Of a DNA stretch of 53,383 nt, positions 27,352-36,155 are shown in pieces. Location of the stretch: contig CANMCY010000017.1 of NCBI GenBank assembly GCA_947496375.1, positions 1-53,383 of the forward strand, written 5' to 3'. This stretch comes from Flavobacteriales bacterium (GTDB lineage: Bacteria; Bacteroidota; Bacteroidia; NS11-12g; UBA955). Every line of letters starts with the position of its first letter. The first letter of the stretch is position 1. Under the pieces are notes generated by a model. That model worked only from the letters and a program-made list of their open reading frames with translations. It was not told where the DNA came from and ran no database searches. A program made the translations under genes and the position numbers.

Positions 27352-28380
27352 ATGTCCTTTCGCAATATTTCTTATCTTGCTTCGCTCATACCCGGTCTGC
27401 TTGCCTTGATGGGCAATTTCACCGGCGGTTATTGGACGCTTTCAGCAGCGGGTTTCTCCCTCATTGTTCTGGGACTTGCGGAGTGGTTTGCCGGAAAAGA
27501 CAGAAAAAACACAAATACAGACAACAGAGATCCCTTTCCTGAACTGATACTTTATATGCATGTCCTGGTTCAGTCCGGTGTGATTTTCTCATTTTTATTC
27601 GGAATTTATCGTCATACGCTTGTGGATGAATGGATTTACTGGGCAGCTTTTTCGTCTGGCGTGGCTGCCGGTATTGGCGGTATTGTTCCCGCTCACGAAC
27701 TCATTCATAAAGCCAATCCCATCAAGCAGTTTATGGGCAAATACCTGCTGATGAGCTGCGGCAACGTATATTTCTTTACCCATCATCTCCGCATTCATCA
27801 CCGCTATGTAGCCACCCCTCATGATTCGGCTACAGCCCGAAAAGGAGAGAGTTTGTATGCGTTTATGCTGCGCACCATTCCCGGTCAATACCGCGAGGCA
27901 TGGCAGTCCGAGGCAGACATGCAGCGTAAAAAAGGGAAAAGTGCTTTTTCGCTAAACAATGTCCTGTGGACGCAATCCCTAATCCAGTTAACGGCATTGC
28001 CTTTAATTTACTTCCTGCTCGGTCCGGTGGCCCTTACAGCATGGCTGCTGTATGTTTTGGTGGCTCATGTTCTACTTGAATATGTCAATTACATTGAGCA
28101 CTATGGCCTGTACAGAGAAACCGATGAAAGGGTTTCCGAACTGCACAGCTGGAATAGCGATAGTCGCGTTAGCCGTTATCTTTTGGTGGATTTAAGCCGC
28201 CATGCCGACCACCACTTTTATGCCAGCAAACCATACCACACCCTGCAGACTTATGATAATGCTCCGGAACTTCCGGGTGGATATGCCGCACTGCTGGTTC
28301 CTGCACTCATTCCGCCCTTATGGAAATCATTGGTTCATCCCCGACTTGCTGATTGGGAAAAAAATCAAAAAAAGGATTAA
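27352..28380 (+). CDS. AlkB-type alkane 1-monooxygenase / integral-membrane di-iron hydroxylase
   Basis: This 342-aa membrane enzyme has all the histidine boxes of the AlkB branch: HELIHK (115-120), HHLRIHHRYVATP (144-156) and RHADHHFYASKPYHTLQ (from 283), plus the alkane-monooxygenase signature NYIEHYGL (246-253). The VATPxD-type loop and ARKGESLYAFMLR follow box 2 as in AlkB. AlkB hydroxylates medium-chain n-alkanes at the terminal carbon using rubredoxin electrons. Neither rubredoxin nor rubredoxin reductase lies nearby. A role on fatty acids or another lipid is therefore equally possible. It is divergent from rnr, and the sigma factor gene follows 46 bp later. Confidence 0.85.
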   Translation: MSFRNISYLASLIPGLLALMGNFTGGYWTLSAAGFSLIVLGLAEWFAGKDRKNTNTDNRDPFPELILYMHVLVQSGVIFSFLFGIYRHTLVDEWIYWAAFSSGVAAGIGGIVPAHELIHKANPIKQFMGKYLLMSCGNVYFFTHHLRIHHRYVATPHDSATARKGESLYAFMLRTIPGQYREAWQSEADMQRKKGKSAFSLNNVLWTQSLIQLTALPLIYFLLGPVALTAWLLYVLVAHVLLEYVNYIEHYGLYRETDERVSELHSWNSDSRVSRYLLVDLSRHADHHFYASKPYHTLQTYDNAPELPGGYAALLVPALIPPLWKSLVHPRLADWEKNQKKD

Positions 28381-28426
28381 ACCACAGCACACTTTTTGCA
28401 TCTAAAAACAGACAAGCACATCTGTT

Positions 28427-28996
28427 TTGAGCCAAAATCCTCTGTCAAATACTTTAAATACTCTCACCGATGAGCAGCTGGTGGAGCTTTTTGTTTACCA
28501 AAATCAGCGTGTGCCGGCATTTAATGAAATCATGAATCGGTATAGAAAGAGGGTTTATTACCATGTTCGAAATCTGCTGCAAAACCATGATGATGCAGAT
28601 GATGCAGCCCAAAACACCTTCGTGAAAATTTGGGAGAAACTGGAAACCTTTAAAGGACAAAGTCAATTATACAGCTGGATATACCGCATCGCTACCAACG
28701 AGGCATTGACAATCCTGAGAAAGAAAGTACCGAATATCTCATTGGACGATGTGCTGCCTGAAACCATGGGAACTACCCATGGGCATCATGAAACATCAGA
28801 ATCTGTTTCCCAAAAACTCCGTGAGGCCATGTCTCAACTGCCGCTTAAACAGAAAATGGTATTTTACCTTCGGTATTTTGAAGATCTGTCCTATGCACAG
28901 ATTTCTGAAGTGACAGAAACATCTGAGGGAGCCCTGAAGGCCTCATATTTTCATGCAGTAAATAAAATAGAACAACATATTCAACGATCCATTTAA
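28427..28996 (+). CDS. ECF-type RNA polymerase sigma factor
   Basis: This 189-aa sigma-70 family factor has region 2 (NHDDADDAAQNTFVKIWEKL, SWIYRIATNEALTIL) and region 4 (LPLKQKMVFYLRYFEDLSY, then EGALKASYFHAVNKI) and lacks region 3, as ECF sigmas do. The start appears to be TTG at 28427 (MSQNPLSN), since no ATG is in place. It heads a three-gene set with an anti-sigma-like membrane protein and a Spy-like periplasmic protein, so it should respond to an envelope signal. Confidence 0.93.
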   Translation: MSQNPLSNTLNTLTDEQLVELFVYQNQRVPAFNEIMNRYRKRVYYHVRNLLQNHDDADDAAQNTFVKIWEKLETFKGQSQLYSWIYRIATNEALTILRKKVPNISLDDVLPETMGTTHGHHETSESVSQKLREAMSQLPLKQKMVFYLRYFEDLSYAQISEVTETSEGALKASYFHAVNKIEQHIQRSI

Positions 28997-29027
28997 ACCT
29001 TTTCCATTTAAATTCATCCAATATACA

Positions 29028-29489
29028 ATGAAGCAAGAAAAAACCCTAAAGCAACCCCACGAAGCTCCGCAAGGATACTTCGACGGATTTAATGAAAGGG
29101 TAATGCAGAAAGTTGCGCATGACAACAGGAAGAAACTCCATTGGCATGTTAATCGCAGATTTTTATATGCTGCCGCCGCAATACTTGCCATAATCGGCAT
29201 AGGGTTATATAAGGTGTTGAATCAGTCGGAAAACCGGGTTATCCAAGTAGTGAATACCCGCCAAATGAAAACTGTGAAAGACACAATAACACCGGAAATT
29301 ATCACGAACCGCGATGAAAAGTTGTTGCAGCACTGGGAAGAAGAAGCTGTTGCCCTTACAGCCGTAAAAGTGTCGGAAACTCCTAAAAATACTGAAGAGT
29401 TATCCATTGAAGAAGAATTGGAGGCAGCAGGGTTGATTGCCAGAGATGTGGAAACTGAATGGCTTAGCGAAAACGAAATTTTACCATGA
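29028..29489 (+). CDS. Single-pass membrane protein, probable anti-sigma factor
   Basis: This 153-aa protein has a cytosolic N-terminus with PHEAPQGYFDGFNERVMQKV (about 9-28), a motif I associate with proteins paired to ECF sigma genes in Bacteroidota. One transmembrane helix (about 47-63, FLYAAAAILAIIGIGLY) leads to a periplasmic Glu-rich tail with EELSIEEELEAAGL. No zinc HxxxCxxC motif is present. Position right behind the sigma gene and topology make an anti-sigma role likely but unproven. Its stop overlaps the Spy-like start by 4 bp (ATGA). Confidence 0.75.
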   Translation: MKQEKTLKQPHEAPQGYFDGFNERVMQKVAHDNRKKLHWHVNRRFLYAAAAILAIIGIGLYKVLNQSENRVIQVVNTRQMKTVKDTITPEIITNRDEKLLQHWEEEAVALTAVKVSETPKNTEELSIEEELEAAGLIARDVETEWLSENEILP

Positions 29490-30010
29490 AAAATATATTG
29501 ATTTTAGCATTGTTAATGGGGTTTGGAGGCCTGTATGCCCAACCATCCGATTCCACAAGAAAAGCCAAAATGGAGGCCTTGAAGAAAATTCGCAGGGAGC
29601 TTTATGTCAAGAAATTATCACTGACAGAGGATCAGTCCAAGAAATTCTTTCCTGTCATGGATGAATTTGAACTTAAGCAGCGGGAATTAAAAAAGCCATT
29701 TCGTGATAAATGGGGCAGTAAAAAACCGGAAGATCTTAACGATGCAGAGGCAGAATCATACCTCAATGATGTCCACCAGATGCGCGAAAATGAAATGCGA
29801 TTGGCAAAAACATACGCCGACAGGTTAAAACCCATCATCGGAGCAAAAAAAGTATTGATGCTGAAAAAAGTACAGCGTGAAGTGCAGATGGAAATGGTGC
29901 GCAAGTTCAGGGATATGCGCGGGCATGGCAGACCCGGTGGACCGGGTGGTCGCGGAGGTCATCGTCCGGGTGGCAAGCACGGCCCGCCACCACCACCCGA
30001 TGATTATTGA
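29486..30010 (+). CDS. Spy/CpxP-like periplasmic protein with Gly-Pro-His tail
   Basis: This 174-aa protein has a signal peptide (MKNILILALLMGFGGLYAQ). A helical LTxxQ-type core follows (KKLSLTEDQSKKFFPVMDEF, then long charged helices with LKPIIGAKKVLMLKKVQRE), typical of the Spy/CpxP/ZraP group that senses envelope stress or metals. The last ~30 residues form an unusual low-complexity tail of Gly, Pro, Arg and His ending in PPPPPDDY. It is translationally coupled to the anti-sigma-like gene. The arrangement recalls CnrYXH, in which a periplasmic sensor controls an anti-sigma factor. Confidence 0.8.
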   Translation: MKNILILALLMGFGGLYAQPSDSTRKAKMEALKKIRRELYVKKLSLTEDQSKKFFPVMDEFELKQRELKKPFRDKWGSKKPEDLNDAEAESYLNDVHQMRENEMRLAKTYADRLKPIIGAKKVLMLKKVQREVQMEMVRKFRDMRGHGRPGGPGGRGGHRPGGKHGPPPPPDDY

Positions 30011-30030
30011 TACTGCAACAAAATCCGGGT

Positions 30031-30038
30031 TACGTTTG
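30031..30038 (+). promoter_or_regulatory. -7 element of the FAD oxidoreductase gene (TACGTTTG)
   Basis: This is a consensus TAnnTTTG element 11 nt before the GTG at 30050. It supports a GTG start and separate transcription from the sigma cassette. Confidence 0.55.
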
Positions 30039-30049
30039 TTCCTTTCATT

Positions 30050-31267
30050 GTGAGTCCTGAAGTGATTATTGTGGGTGGCGGTATCACCGGATTGTCTGCC
30101 GCCAGACTGCTCAGTAGGAAAGGGGTAACTTTTATCTTGCTTGAATCAGCATCGGAAATAGGAGGGCGGGTTCAATCGGAATTATACGATGGATATTCTT
30201 TGGATAAGGGATTTCAGATATTGAATACCGGCTACCCGGAATGGGAAAATCAACAAATTAATATCCACGCCCTGTCGCTTCAGTCTTTCGCATCAGGAGC
30301 AAAAATTTTTCAGGATGGTAAGGTGCATACCCTGGCAGACCCCTTCCGAGACGGACTGATTGCATTTCAGGCATTCTTTTCTAAATCCGTTTCTGTAAAG
30401 GATATGCTACTGGTGCTAAAGTTGCGATTTTTACTAAAAAGACAAGAAATTGTGCGGATTTTTGCCATGGAAAACCAGTCAACTTTGCATTTTTTGCAAC
30501 AGTTTGGTTTCTCAACTCCGTTCATTGAAGCATTCTTTAAGCCGTTTTATTCGGGTATATTCCTGGAATCCGAGCTTAGAACCCCGGCTTCCATGTTTGC
30601 ATTTGTGTTTAAGGCCTTTGCTGAGGGAACAGCCGCATTGCCGCAAAAGGGTATGCAACAATTGGTCAGATTATTATCATCGGAGATTAACGATGAAAAC
30701 ATACTCACTCATTCAAAAGTAACCCAAGTGCAGTCAGGTATGGTGACGCTGTCGGATGGTACCACGCTGACCGCACCGAATATTTGGATCACAACAGGTA
30801 CCCGCCCGTTTCAAGGCGTTCAGCGAAAAGAATGGCAGGATAACCATTCTACCTCAGTGTTATATTTTTCGGCAGATATAGCCCCTAAATGGGGGCGATT
30901 TATCGGGTTGAATGCTGCTAAAACAGGACTGATAAACCATTTCTGCATGCCATCCTCAGTTCAGCCATCCTACTGTCCTGAAGGTAAGCATCTGCTCAGC
31001 GTTTCACTCAAACCCCAGTGGGAATATATTGAGGGTATGGAGCAAAAAGTGGTGGATGAGTTGATCGCCATGAATGCCATTCAGCACCCGGTTTCTTTCC
31101 TGAAAGCCGTAACGGTTAAGGGAGCACTTCCCAATCTGGTTTCTATGCGTTACGAACCCGAATTGATAAAATTACATGATGGGGTGCTGGCCACCGGTGA
31201 CTTTGCGGCATATCCCTCGCTTAATGCTGCACTCCACGCCGGCAGACTTCTCGTGGAAACCCTGTAA
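30050..31267 (+). CDS. FAD-dependent amine-oxidase-like oxidoreductase
   Basis: This 405-aa flavoprotein has the dinucleotide-binding fingerprint VIIVGGGITGLSAARLL at residues 5-21, then the ribose-binding LLESASEIGGRV. The C-terminal FAD motif is VLATGDFAAYPSLNAALHAGR. The arrangement is that of the flavin amine oxidase / protoporphyrinogen oxidase / phytoene desaturase-like group. The substrate is not identifiable. The start is a GTG and fits the promoter at 30031. No carotenoid or haem genes are next to it. Confidence 0.88.
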   Translation: MSPEVIIVGGGITGLSAARLLSRKGVTFILLESASEIGGRVQSELYDGYSLDKGFQILNTGYPEWENQQINIHALSLQSFASGAKIFQDGKVHTLADPFRDGLIAFQAFFSKSVSVKDMLLVLKLRFLLKRQEIVRIFAMENQSTLHFLQQFGFSTPFIEAFFKPFYSGIFLESELRTPASMFAFVFKAFAEGTAALPQKGMQQLVRLLSSEINDENILTHSKVTQVQSGMVTLSDGTTLTAPNIWITTGTRPFQGVQRKEWQDNHSTSVLYFSADIAPKWGRFIGLNAAKTGLINHFCMPSSVQPSYCPEGKHLLSVSLKPQWEYIEGMEQKVVDELIAMNAIQHPVSFLKAVTVKGALPNLVSMRYEPELIKLHDGVLATGDFAAYPSLNAALHAGRLLVETL

Positions 31268-31297
31268 TCTCGTTTCCTAAAGTCAGGTACATACCCT

Positions 31298-31305
31298 TAT
31301 TTTTG
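31298..31305 (+). promoter_or_regulatory. pccB: -7 element of pccB (TATTTTTG)
   Basis: This is a consensus TAnnTTTG element 5 nt before the ATG at 31311, which predicts a leaderless or near-leaderless message. Confidence 0.6.
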
Positions 31306-31310
31306 CGGTA

Positions 31311-32852
31311 ATGTCAAATGCTCGCCAGATCTTAGCGGCCAAGCGCGCCGAATCTCAGCAGGGCGGTGGTGAAAAACGCATCGCTTCCCAGCACGCAAAG
31401 GGCAAACTCACGGCCCGTGAACGATTAAACCTGCTGCTCGATGAAGGCAGTTTCTGCGAAATCGGTGCTTTTGTCACCCACCGCAGCAAGGATTTTGGTA
31501 TGGAAAATCAGCAGTTTCTCGGCGACGGGGTGGTAACAGGTTATGGTAAAGTAAATGGCCGTCTGGTATACGTGTTTTCGCAGGATTTTACCGTTTTTGG
31601 AGGATCACTTTCAGAAACGCATGCCGAAAAAATCTGTAAAATCATGGACATGGCCATGGAAAACGGTGCGCCCGTAATTGGCCTCAATGACAGTGGCGGT
31701 GCCCGAATTCAGGAGGGTGTGGTTTCCTTGGGTGGTTACGCCGATATTTTTTATCGCAATGTTATGAGCAGTGGCGTAATTCCACAAATCAGCGCTATCA
31801 TGGGGCCCTGTGCCGGCGGAGCTGTTTATTCTCCGGCCCTCACAGATTTTATCATGATGGTGGAAAATACTTCCTACATGTTCGTAACCGGGCCCAATGT
31901 GGTGAAAACGGTAACCAACGAGGATGTTAGCAGCGAACAGCTGGGTGGGGCATCGGTGCATAGTAGCAAGAGTGGGGTAGCCCATTTCACCGCCGCCAAT
32001 GAGGTGGAAGCCATCCTAAATATTAAACATCTCCTCAGTTACCTGCCTCAGAATTGCGAAGAGAAACCTGCGGCGTTGCCTTATCATGCCGGCAACGAAA
32101 CCCGCGATGGACTGAAAAACATTGTTCCCGAAAACCCCAATCAGCCCTATGACATTCGCGAGGTGATAGAAAATATCGTGGATGAAAACAGTTTTTTCGA
32201 GGTGCACAAGGCCTACGCTGAAAATATGATTGTGGGTTTTGGCAGATTGGCGGGCAAAAGCATAGGTATTGTTGCCAATCAGCCCGCTCATCTCGCGGGT
32301 GTGCTTGATGTGCAAAGCAGCCAAAAAGGAGCCCGATTTGTGCGTTTTTGCGATGCATTCAATATTCCGTTGCTGGTTTTGGAGGATGTTCCTGGATTTT
32401 TACCGGGAACCGATCAGGAATGGAATGCCATTATTACCAATGGAGCTAAGTTACTGTATGCGTTCAGCGAGGCAACAGTGCCCCGTATTACGCTGATTAC
32501 GCGCAAGGCCTATGGCGGAGCTTACGATGTGATGAACAGCAAGCATATTGGTGCCGATATGAATTTTGCCTGGCCTACAGCAGAAATTGCGGTGATGGGC
32601 GCCAAGGGTGCAGCTGAGATTATCTTCAAAAAGGAAATCGATGCTGCAGACGATGCTCAGCAGGCACTGAGGGACAAAGAAGCAGAATATGCAGGCATTT
32701 TTGCCAATCCATATCGTGCCGCCGAACGGGGTTTTATCGATGAGGTTATTTTCCCGGAAGAAACCCGTCAAAAGCTCATCATGGCGTTTGAAATGCTGGA
32801 AAACAAGGTTCGAAATCTGCCCCGTAAAAAACACGGAAATATTCCGCTATGA
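31311..32852 (+). CDS. pccB: Acyl-CoA carboxylase beta (carboxyltransferase) subunit, propionyl-CoA type
   Basis: This 513-aa carboxyltransferase transfers CO2 from carboxybiotin to an acyl-CoA, most likely propionyl-CoA. Two crotonase-like halves are visible. The N-terminal half has [39 protein letters not shown] and [12 protein letters not shown]. The C-terminal half has [15 protein letters not shown] (as LEDVPGF), [11 protein letters not shown] and [14 protein letters not shown]. The biotin carrier and biotin carboxylase are encoded 0.8 kb downstream. They are separated from it by an outer-membrane protein gene and a terminator, so the subunits are probably made from separate transcripts. 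Confidence 0.94.
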   Translation: MSNARQILAAKRAESQQGGGEKRIASQHAKGKLTARERLNLLLDEGSFCEIGAFVTHRSKDFGMENQQFLGDGVVTGYGKVNGRLVYVFSQDFTVFGGSLSETHAEKICKIMDMAMENGAPVIGLNDSGGARIQEGVVSLGGYADIFYRNVMSSGVIPQISAIMGPCAGGAVYSPALTDFIMMVENTSYMFVTGPNVVKTVTNEDVSSEQLGGASVHSSKSGVAHFTAANEVEAILNIKHLLSYLPQNCEEKPAALPYHAGNETRDGLKNIVPENPNQPYDIREVIENIVDENSFFEVHKAYAENMIVGFGRLAGKSIGIVANQPAHLAGVLDVQSSQKGARFVRFCDAFNIPLLVLEDVPGFLPGTDQEWNAIITNGAKLLYAFSEATVPRITLITRKAYGGAYDVMNSKHIGADMNFAWPTAEIAVMGAKGAAEIIFKKEIDAADDAQQALRDKEAEYAGIFANPYRAAERGFIDEVIFPEETRQKLIMAFEMLENKVRNLPRKKHGNIPL

Positions 32853-33532
32853 TGAAAATAAAAGTTGTCTGCAGTTTATTTTTCCTGCTATGTTTTGGCA
32901 ACATTTTAGCACAGGATAAAGCCAGTACTGCGCTCCCTATGTCTGCTTTCACCAAAGGCAATACCTACATAAGTGGTGGCTATGGTCTCATCAATGCCAA
33001 TTTTATGTTGGCCCGAACGCTGGAAAAATCACTGATGAATGGCTGGGATCAGGTGAACTTTTCTAAAGTGCCAAACATCTACGCAAAAGGCGAATACGCA
33101 CTTTCAAATCATGTGGGGCTGGGGTTGAATGTAGCTACAGGTGGGTTAATTGCACACGTGGCCATAGATAGTGTGAATAATCAGAATGTTCGCATTGCCG
33201 GAGACCTTACCTACAGAAGCTGGAGTGCCCTGGCCAGAATTAATTACCATGCCCTAAACTCCGAAAAGTGGGACCTGTACCTAGGTGTGGGGGTAGGGTT
33301 TAGGATGAATACTGTGAAAGTTACCTCAAATGACCCCATCACAGACCGTTGGGATTTTCCGGTAAATCTGGGCATCGTTGAAAGAAAAATACCCAATTCA
33401 ATTGCTATTCCGAGCTTGGGGGCTGATTTAACGATGGGATTAGCTTATCAGTTGTCTCCCTCGGTGTCGTTATACACTGAAGCGGGAATAGCAAAAAGTG
33501 CCCTTCAGGCCGGTTTAAGGGTTGGATTTTGA
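32849..33532 (+). CDS. Outer-membrane beta-barrel protein of unknown function
   Basis: This 227-aa protein begins with a signal peptide ([17 protein letters not shown]). Amphipathic beta strands follow, rich in Gly and aromatic ends ([37 protein letters not shown]). It ends in a terminal strand AGLRVGF with a C-terminal Phe, the usual signature for BAM insertion. The size suggests an 8- to 10-strand barrel of the OmpW/OprF type. The ATG overlaps the pccB stop by 4 bp (a second ATG follows at 32852), so it is probably translated from the pccB mRNA, an odd pairing of unrelated functions. Confidence 0.82.
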   Translation: MMKIKVVCSLFFLLCFGNILAQDKASTALPMSAFTKGNTYISGGYGLINANFMLARTLEKSLMNGWDQVNFSKVPNIYAKGEYALSNHVGLGLNVATGGLIAHVAIDSVNNQNVRIAGDLTYRSWSALARINYHALNSEKWDLYLGVGVGFRMNTVKVTSNDPITDRWDFPVNLGIVERKIPNSIAIPSLGADLTMGLAYQLSPSVSLYTEAGIAKSALQAGLRVGF

Positions 33533-33587
33533 GAGGTGAGTTTTTCCGATTTTCCTTGGATTTTTCAAAAAAAATGCGTATATTCAT

Positions 33588-33628
33588 AAAAAAAACACCC
33601 TTTTTGGGTCGTTTTTAGGTGTTTTTTT
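33588..33628. terminator. Rho-independent-type terminator after the barrel gene
   Basis: The arms AAAAAACACC (5') and GGTGTTTTTT (3') flank an 18-nt loop, and the 3' arm runs into a T tract. It should end transcription from pccB before accB and may work in both directions. Confidence 0.65.
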
Positions 33629-33666
33629 GAATTTTAGCGTTTCTTTGCCAACATAAAATTCTCATT

Positions 33667-34143
33667 ATGGATTTAAAAGAAATTCAGGCCTTGATCAAAT
33701 TTGTATCAACCGCCGGTGTAGATGAAGTTGAAATCAACCGCAAAGATTTTAAACTGGTGATTAAAAAGAATGCCATTCAGGTAACGTCAGTTGCACCTGT
33801 TGCCATGCCCCAGCCCATAGCCCTGCCTGCAGCGCAGCCGGCGGCAGCAGTAGCTGCTGCGCCTGCGTCACCTGCCGCAGCTCCTGCTGCAAAAGCAGAT
33901 AACCTCATTACCATAAAATCTCCTATGGTGGGAACTTTCTACCGCTCATCCAATCCTGATACCCCTGCATTCGTGAATGTCGGTGATGAAGTGAAATCAG
34001 GAAAGGTGGTTTGCATCATCGAAGCCATGAAGCTGTTCAATGAGATTGAAAGTGAAGTTAGCGGCCGCATCGTGAAAGTATTGGTGGAAAACGCCACTCC
34101 GGTGGAATATGACCAGCCCTTATTTTTGGTTGAGCCCGCATAA
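33667..34143 (+). CDS. accB: Biotin carboxyl carrier protein
   Basis: This 158-aa carrier swings carboxybiotin between biotin carboxylase and carboxyltransferase. The N-terminal segment ([22 protein letters not shown]) is followed by an Ala/Pro-rich flexible linker (about 45-78). The biotinyl domain has the thumb-like [15 protein letters not shown] and the attachment site EAMKL with K122. It lies 23 bp before accC in one operon. The partner carboxyltransferase may be PccB upstream or AccA/AccD encoded elsewhere. Confidence 0.95.
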   Translation: MDLKEIQALIKFVSTAGVDEVEINRKDFKLVIKKNAIQVTSVAPVAMPQPIALPAAQPAAAVAAAPASPAAAPAAKADNLITIKSPMVGTFYRSSNPDTPAFVNVGDEVKSGKVVCIIEAMKLFNEIESEVSGRIVKVLVENATPVEYDQPLFLVEPA

Positions 34144-34166
34144 TCTTCTGTAAAATACAGATTCTT

Positions 34167-35504
34167 ATGTTTAAAAAAATCTTGATTGCCAACCGTGGCG
34201 AAATTGCCTTGCGTATTATCCGCACCTGTCGCGAGATGGGTATTAAAACGGTAGCAGTATACTCCACGGCAGATAAAGAAAGTCTTCATGTGCGCTTTGC
34301 AGATGAAGCGGTATGTATCGGTCCTCCCGCCAGTAAAGACAGCTATTTGAATATGCCCCGAATCCTGGCAGCAGCCGAGGTTACCAATGCTGATGCCATT
34401 CACCCGGGTTACGGATTTCTGAGCGAGAACTCTAAGTTTAGCGCCCTTTGCCGTGATCACGGCATTAAATTTATTGGTGCCACCCCAGAGCAGATTGATT
34501 CCATGGGGGATAAGTCCAATGCCAAAGACACCATGAAAAAGGCCGGTGTGCCTACCATTCCTGGCAGTGACGGATTGTTGGATAGCATAGAGCAGGGTAA
34601 GAAGATTGCAAAAAAAATCGGATATCCGGTAATCATCAAGGCTACGGCCGGCGGTGGTGGTCGCGGAATGCGCATTATTTGGGCTGAAGATGAACTTGAA
34701 GGTGCCTGGAACAGCGCAAAGCAGGAGGCCGGAGCCGCTTTTGGCAACGATGGTCTCTACATGGAAAAATACATCGAGGAACCCCGCCACATTGAAATAC
34801 AGGTTGCCGGTGACCAATATGGTAAGGTGTGTCACCTCAGCGAGCGCGACTGTTCTATACAGCGCCGCCACCAAAAGCTGATTGAGGAAACGCCCAGTCC
34901 TTTTATGACCTCCGAACTTCGTAAAAAAATGGGTAAGGCGGCCAAAGCGGCTGCAGAAATCATAAAATATGAAGGCGTAGGTACCGTTGAGTTTCTGGTG
35001 GATAAACACCGCAATTTCTATTTCATGGAAATGAATACCCGCATACAGGTAGAGCACCCAGTAACCGAGGAAGTAATCAATTACGACCTGGTGAAAGAGC
35101 AAATCCTGATTGCCGCAGGCGTTCCCATCAGTGGAAAAGATTACGAGCCCGGGAAATGCGCCATCGAGTGCAGGGTGAATGCGGAAGATATTTACAACAA
35201 TTTCCGTCCAAGCCCCGGCACCATCACCTCCATGCACAAACCCGGAGGTCATGGCACGCGTGTTGATTCACATATTTACGCAGGGTACACCATTCCACCG
35301 TTTTACGACAGCATGATTGCCAAGTTGATTGTTTCTGCCCAGACAAGAGAAGAGGCCATCGTGAAAATGGAGCGTGCCCTAAACGAATTCGTAATTGAGG
35401 GTGTAAAAACTACCATCCCCTTGCATTTGCAGATTATGCAAAACGAAGATTTCAGAAAAGGCAATTTCACCACCGCCTTTATGAATACATTTGAGATAAA
35501 ATAA
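34167..35504 (+). CDS. accC: Biotin carboxylase
   Basis: This 445-aa ATP-grasp enzyme carboxylates the biotin on AccB using bicarbonate and ATP. Visible motifs are the N-terminal [28 protein letters not shown], the glycine-rich lid [42 protein letters not shown], and the catalytic [15 protein letters not shown], followed by the carboxylase C-domain ECRVNAED. Length is normal. A strong hairpin terminator follows 36 bp after the stop. Confidence 0.97.
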   Translation: MFKKILIANRGEIALRIIRTCREMGIKTVAVYSTADKESLHVRFADEAVCIGPPASKDSYLNMPRILAAAEVTNADAIHPGYGFLSENSKFSALCRDHGIKFIGATPEQIDSMGDKSNAKDTMKKAGVPTIPGSDGLLDSIEQGKKIAKKIGYPVIIKATAGGGGRGMRIIWAEDELEGAWNSAKQEAGAAFGNDGLYMEKYIEEPRHIEIQVAGDQYGKVCHLSERDCSIQRRHQKLIEETPSPFMTSELRKKMGKAAKAAAEIIKYEGVGTVEFLVDKHRNFYFMEMNTRIQVEHPVTEEVINYDLVKEQILIAAGVPISGKDYEPGKCAIECRVNAEDIYNNFRPSPGTITSMHKPGGHGTRVDSHIYAGYTIPPFYDSMIAKLIVSAQTREEAIVKMERALNEFVIEGVKTTIPLHLQIMQNEDFRKGNFTTAFMNTFEIK

Positions 35505-35540
35505 CAGCGCAGGGACGATACGCATTCCTGCAATGCATGC

Positions 35541-35573
35541 AAAGCCAACGGTTGAAACCGTTGGCTTTTTTTT
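35541..35573 (+). terminator. Rho-independent terminator of the accBC operon
   Basis: A perfect 13-bp stem, AAAGCCAACGGTT / AACCGTTGGCTTT, encloses a 2-nt loop as written (in practice a tetraloop) and is followed by a T run. It is the clearest terminator in the window. Confidence 0.88.
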
Positions 35574-35618
35574 AACAGCCTCAAATAATTAGGTTTTTCA
35601 TATTATCAAAACATCTAC

Positions 35619-35626
35619 TATATTTG
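35619..35626 (+). promoter_or_regulatory. -7 element upstream of the AT-rich two-repeat gene (TATATTTG)
   Basis: This is a consensus TAnnTTTG element with a TTTTT tract about 21 bp upstream. It lies 39 bp before the first candidate ATG at 35666. Confidence 0.5.
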
Positions 35627-35665
35627 TGTTTAATTGTTTCAATTGCTCAATGAAGAGTAATTTAA

Positions 35666-36133
35666 ATGTATTACACAAGCTTTTTAATTCTAACAAGAGA
35701 CATGATTCCCTTAAAAATGAATAGAATGATAATATTGAAATCAAAAGTTATCATTGGGATTTTTATGATAATTACGTTTGCTCATAAGGCTCAATGTCAA
35801 TCGGAACCTCAAAATAATGTAATTGAAAATTTGGACGGTGAGATTTTCAAGCTATTTCCCACAAAAAATATTTGGACGTTTTTAAAACTGGATACTCGTA
35901 ATGGCAAAATATGGCAAGTTCATATTACAGTTGAAAAAGATGAGGTTAGAGGTGAGTTGGATGTAAATGAAATACCATTAGTTGTACCTAGCAAAGAACG
36001 TGCTGGTAGATTTATGCTTTATCCTACTGAAAATATTTATAATTTTGTGTTAATTGATCAAATTGATGGGAAGCTTTATCAGGTTCAATGGTCACAAGAG
36101 GCCAAAAATCGTGGTATCATTCCCATAAATTAA
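35666..36133 (+). CDS. Secreted two-repeat protein of unknown function (AT-rich gene)
   Basis: The start is uncertain; ATGs at 35666, 35702, 35717 and 35726 are all in frame. The last two give the best signal peptide (KSKVIIGIFMIITFAHKAQCQ). The mature part is two copies of one ~30-residue unit: FKLFPTKNIWTFLKLDTRNGKIWQVH and FMLYPTENIYNFVLIDQIDGKLYQVQ. A linker containing NEIPLVV joins them. Similar two-repeat proteins exist in other Bacteroidota, but I know no function for them. Base composition is lower in G+C than the flanks (I count 19 of 60 in 35821-35880), which suggests acquisition by transfer. Confidence 0.7.
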   Translation: MYYTSFLILTRDMIPLKMNRMIILKSKVIIGIFMIITFAHKAQCQSEPQNNVIENLDGEIFKLFPTKNIWTFLKLDTRNGKIWQVHITVEKDEVRGELDVNEIPLVVPSKERAGRFMLYPTENIYNFVLIDQIDGKLYQVQWSQEAKNRGIIPIN

Positions 36134-36155
36134 ATATTGAGCATTTTTAATGTAA

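Noticed and set aside
29935-29996. GGT/CGG-rich repeat at the end of the Spy-like gene, considered as a DNA repeat array
   Set aside because: The units are irregular and follow the codon pattern of the Gly/Pro/His protein tail.
33939-35252. 437-codon open frame antisense to accB/accC
   Set aside because: It is a shadow of the biotin carboxylase frame: no family motif, no promoter, and it ends inside accB.
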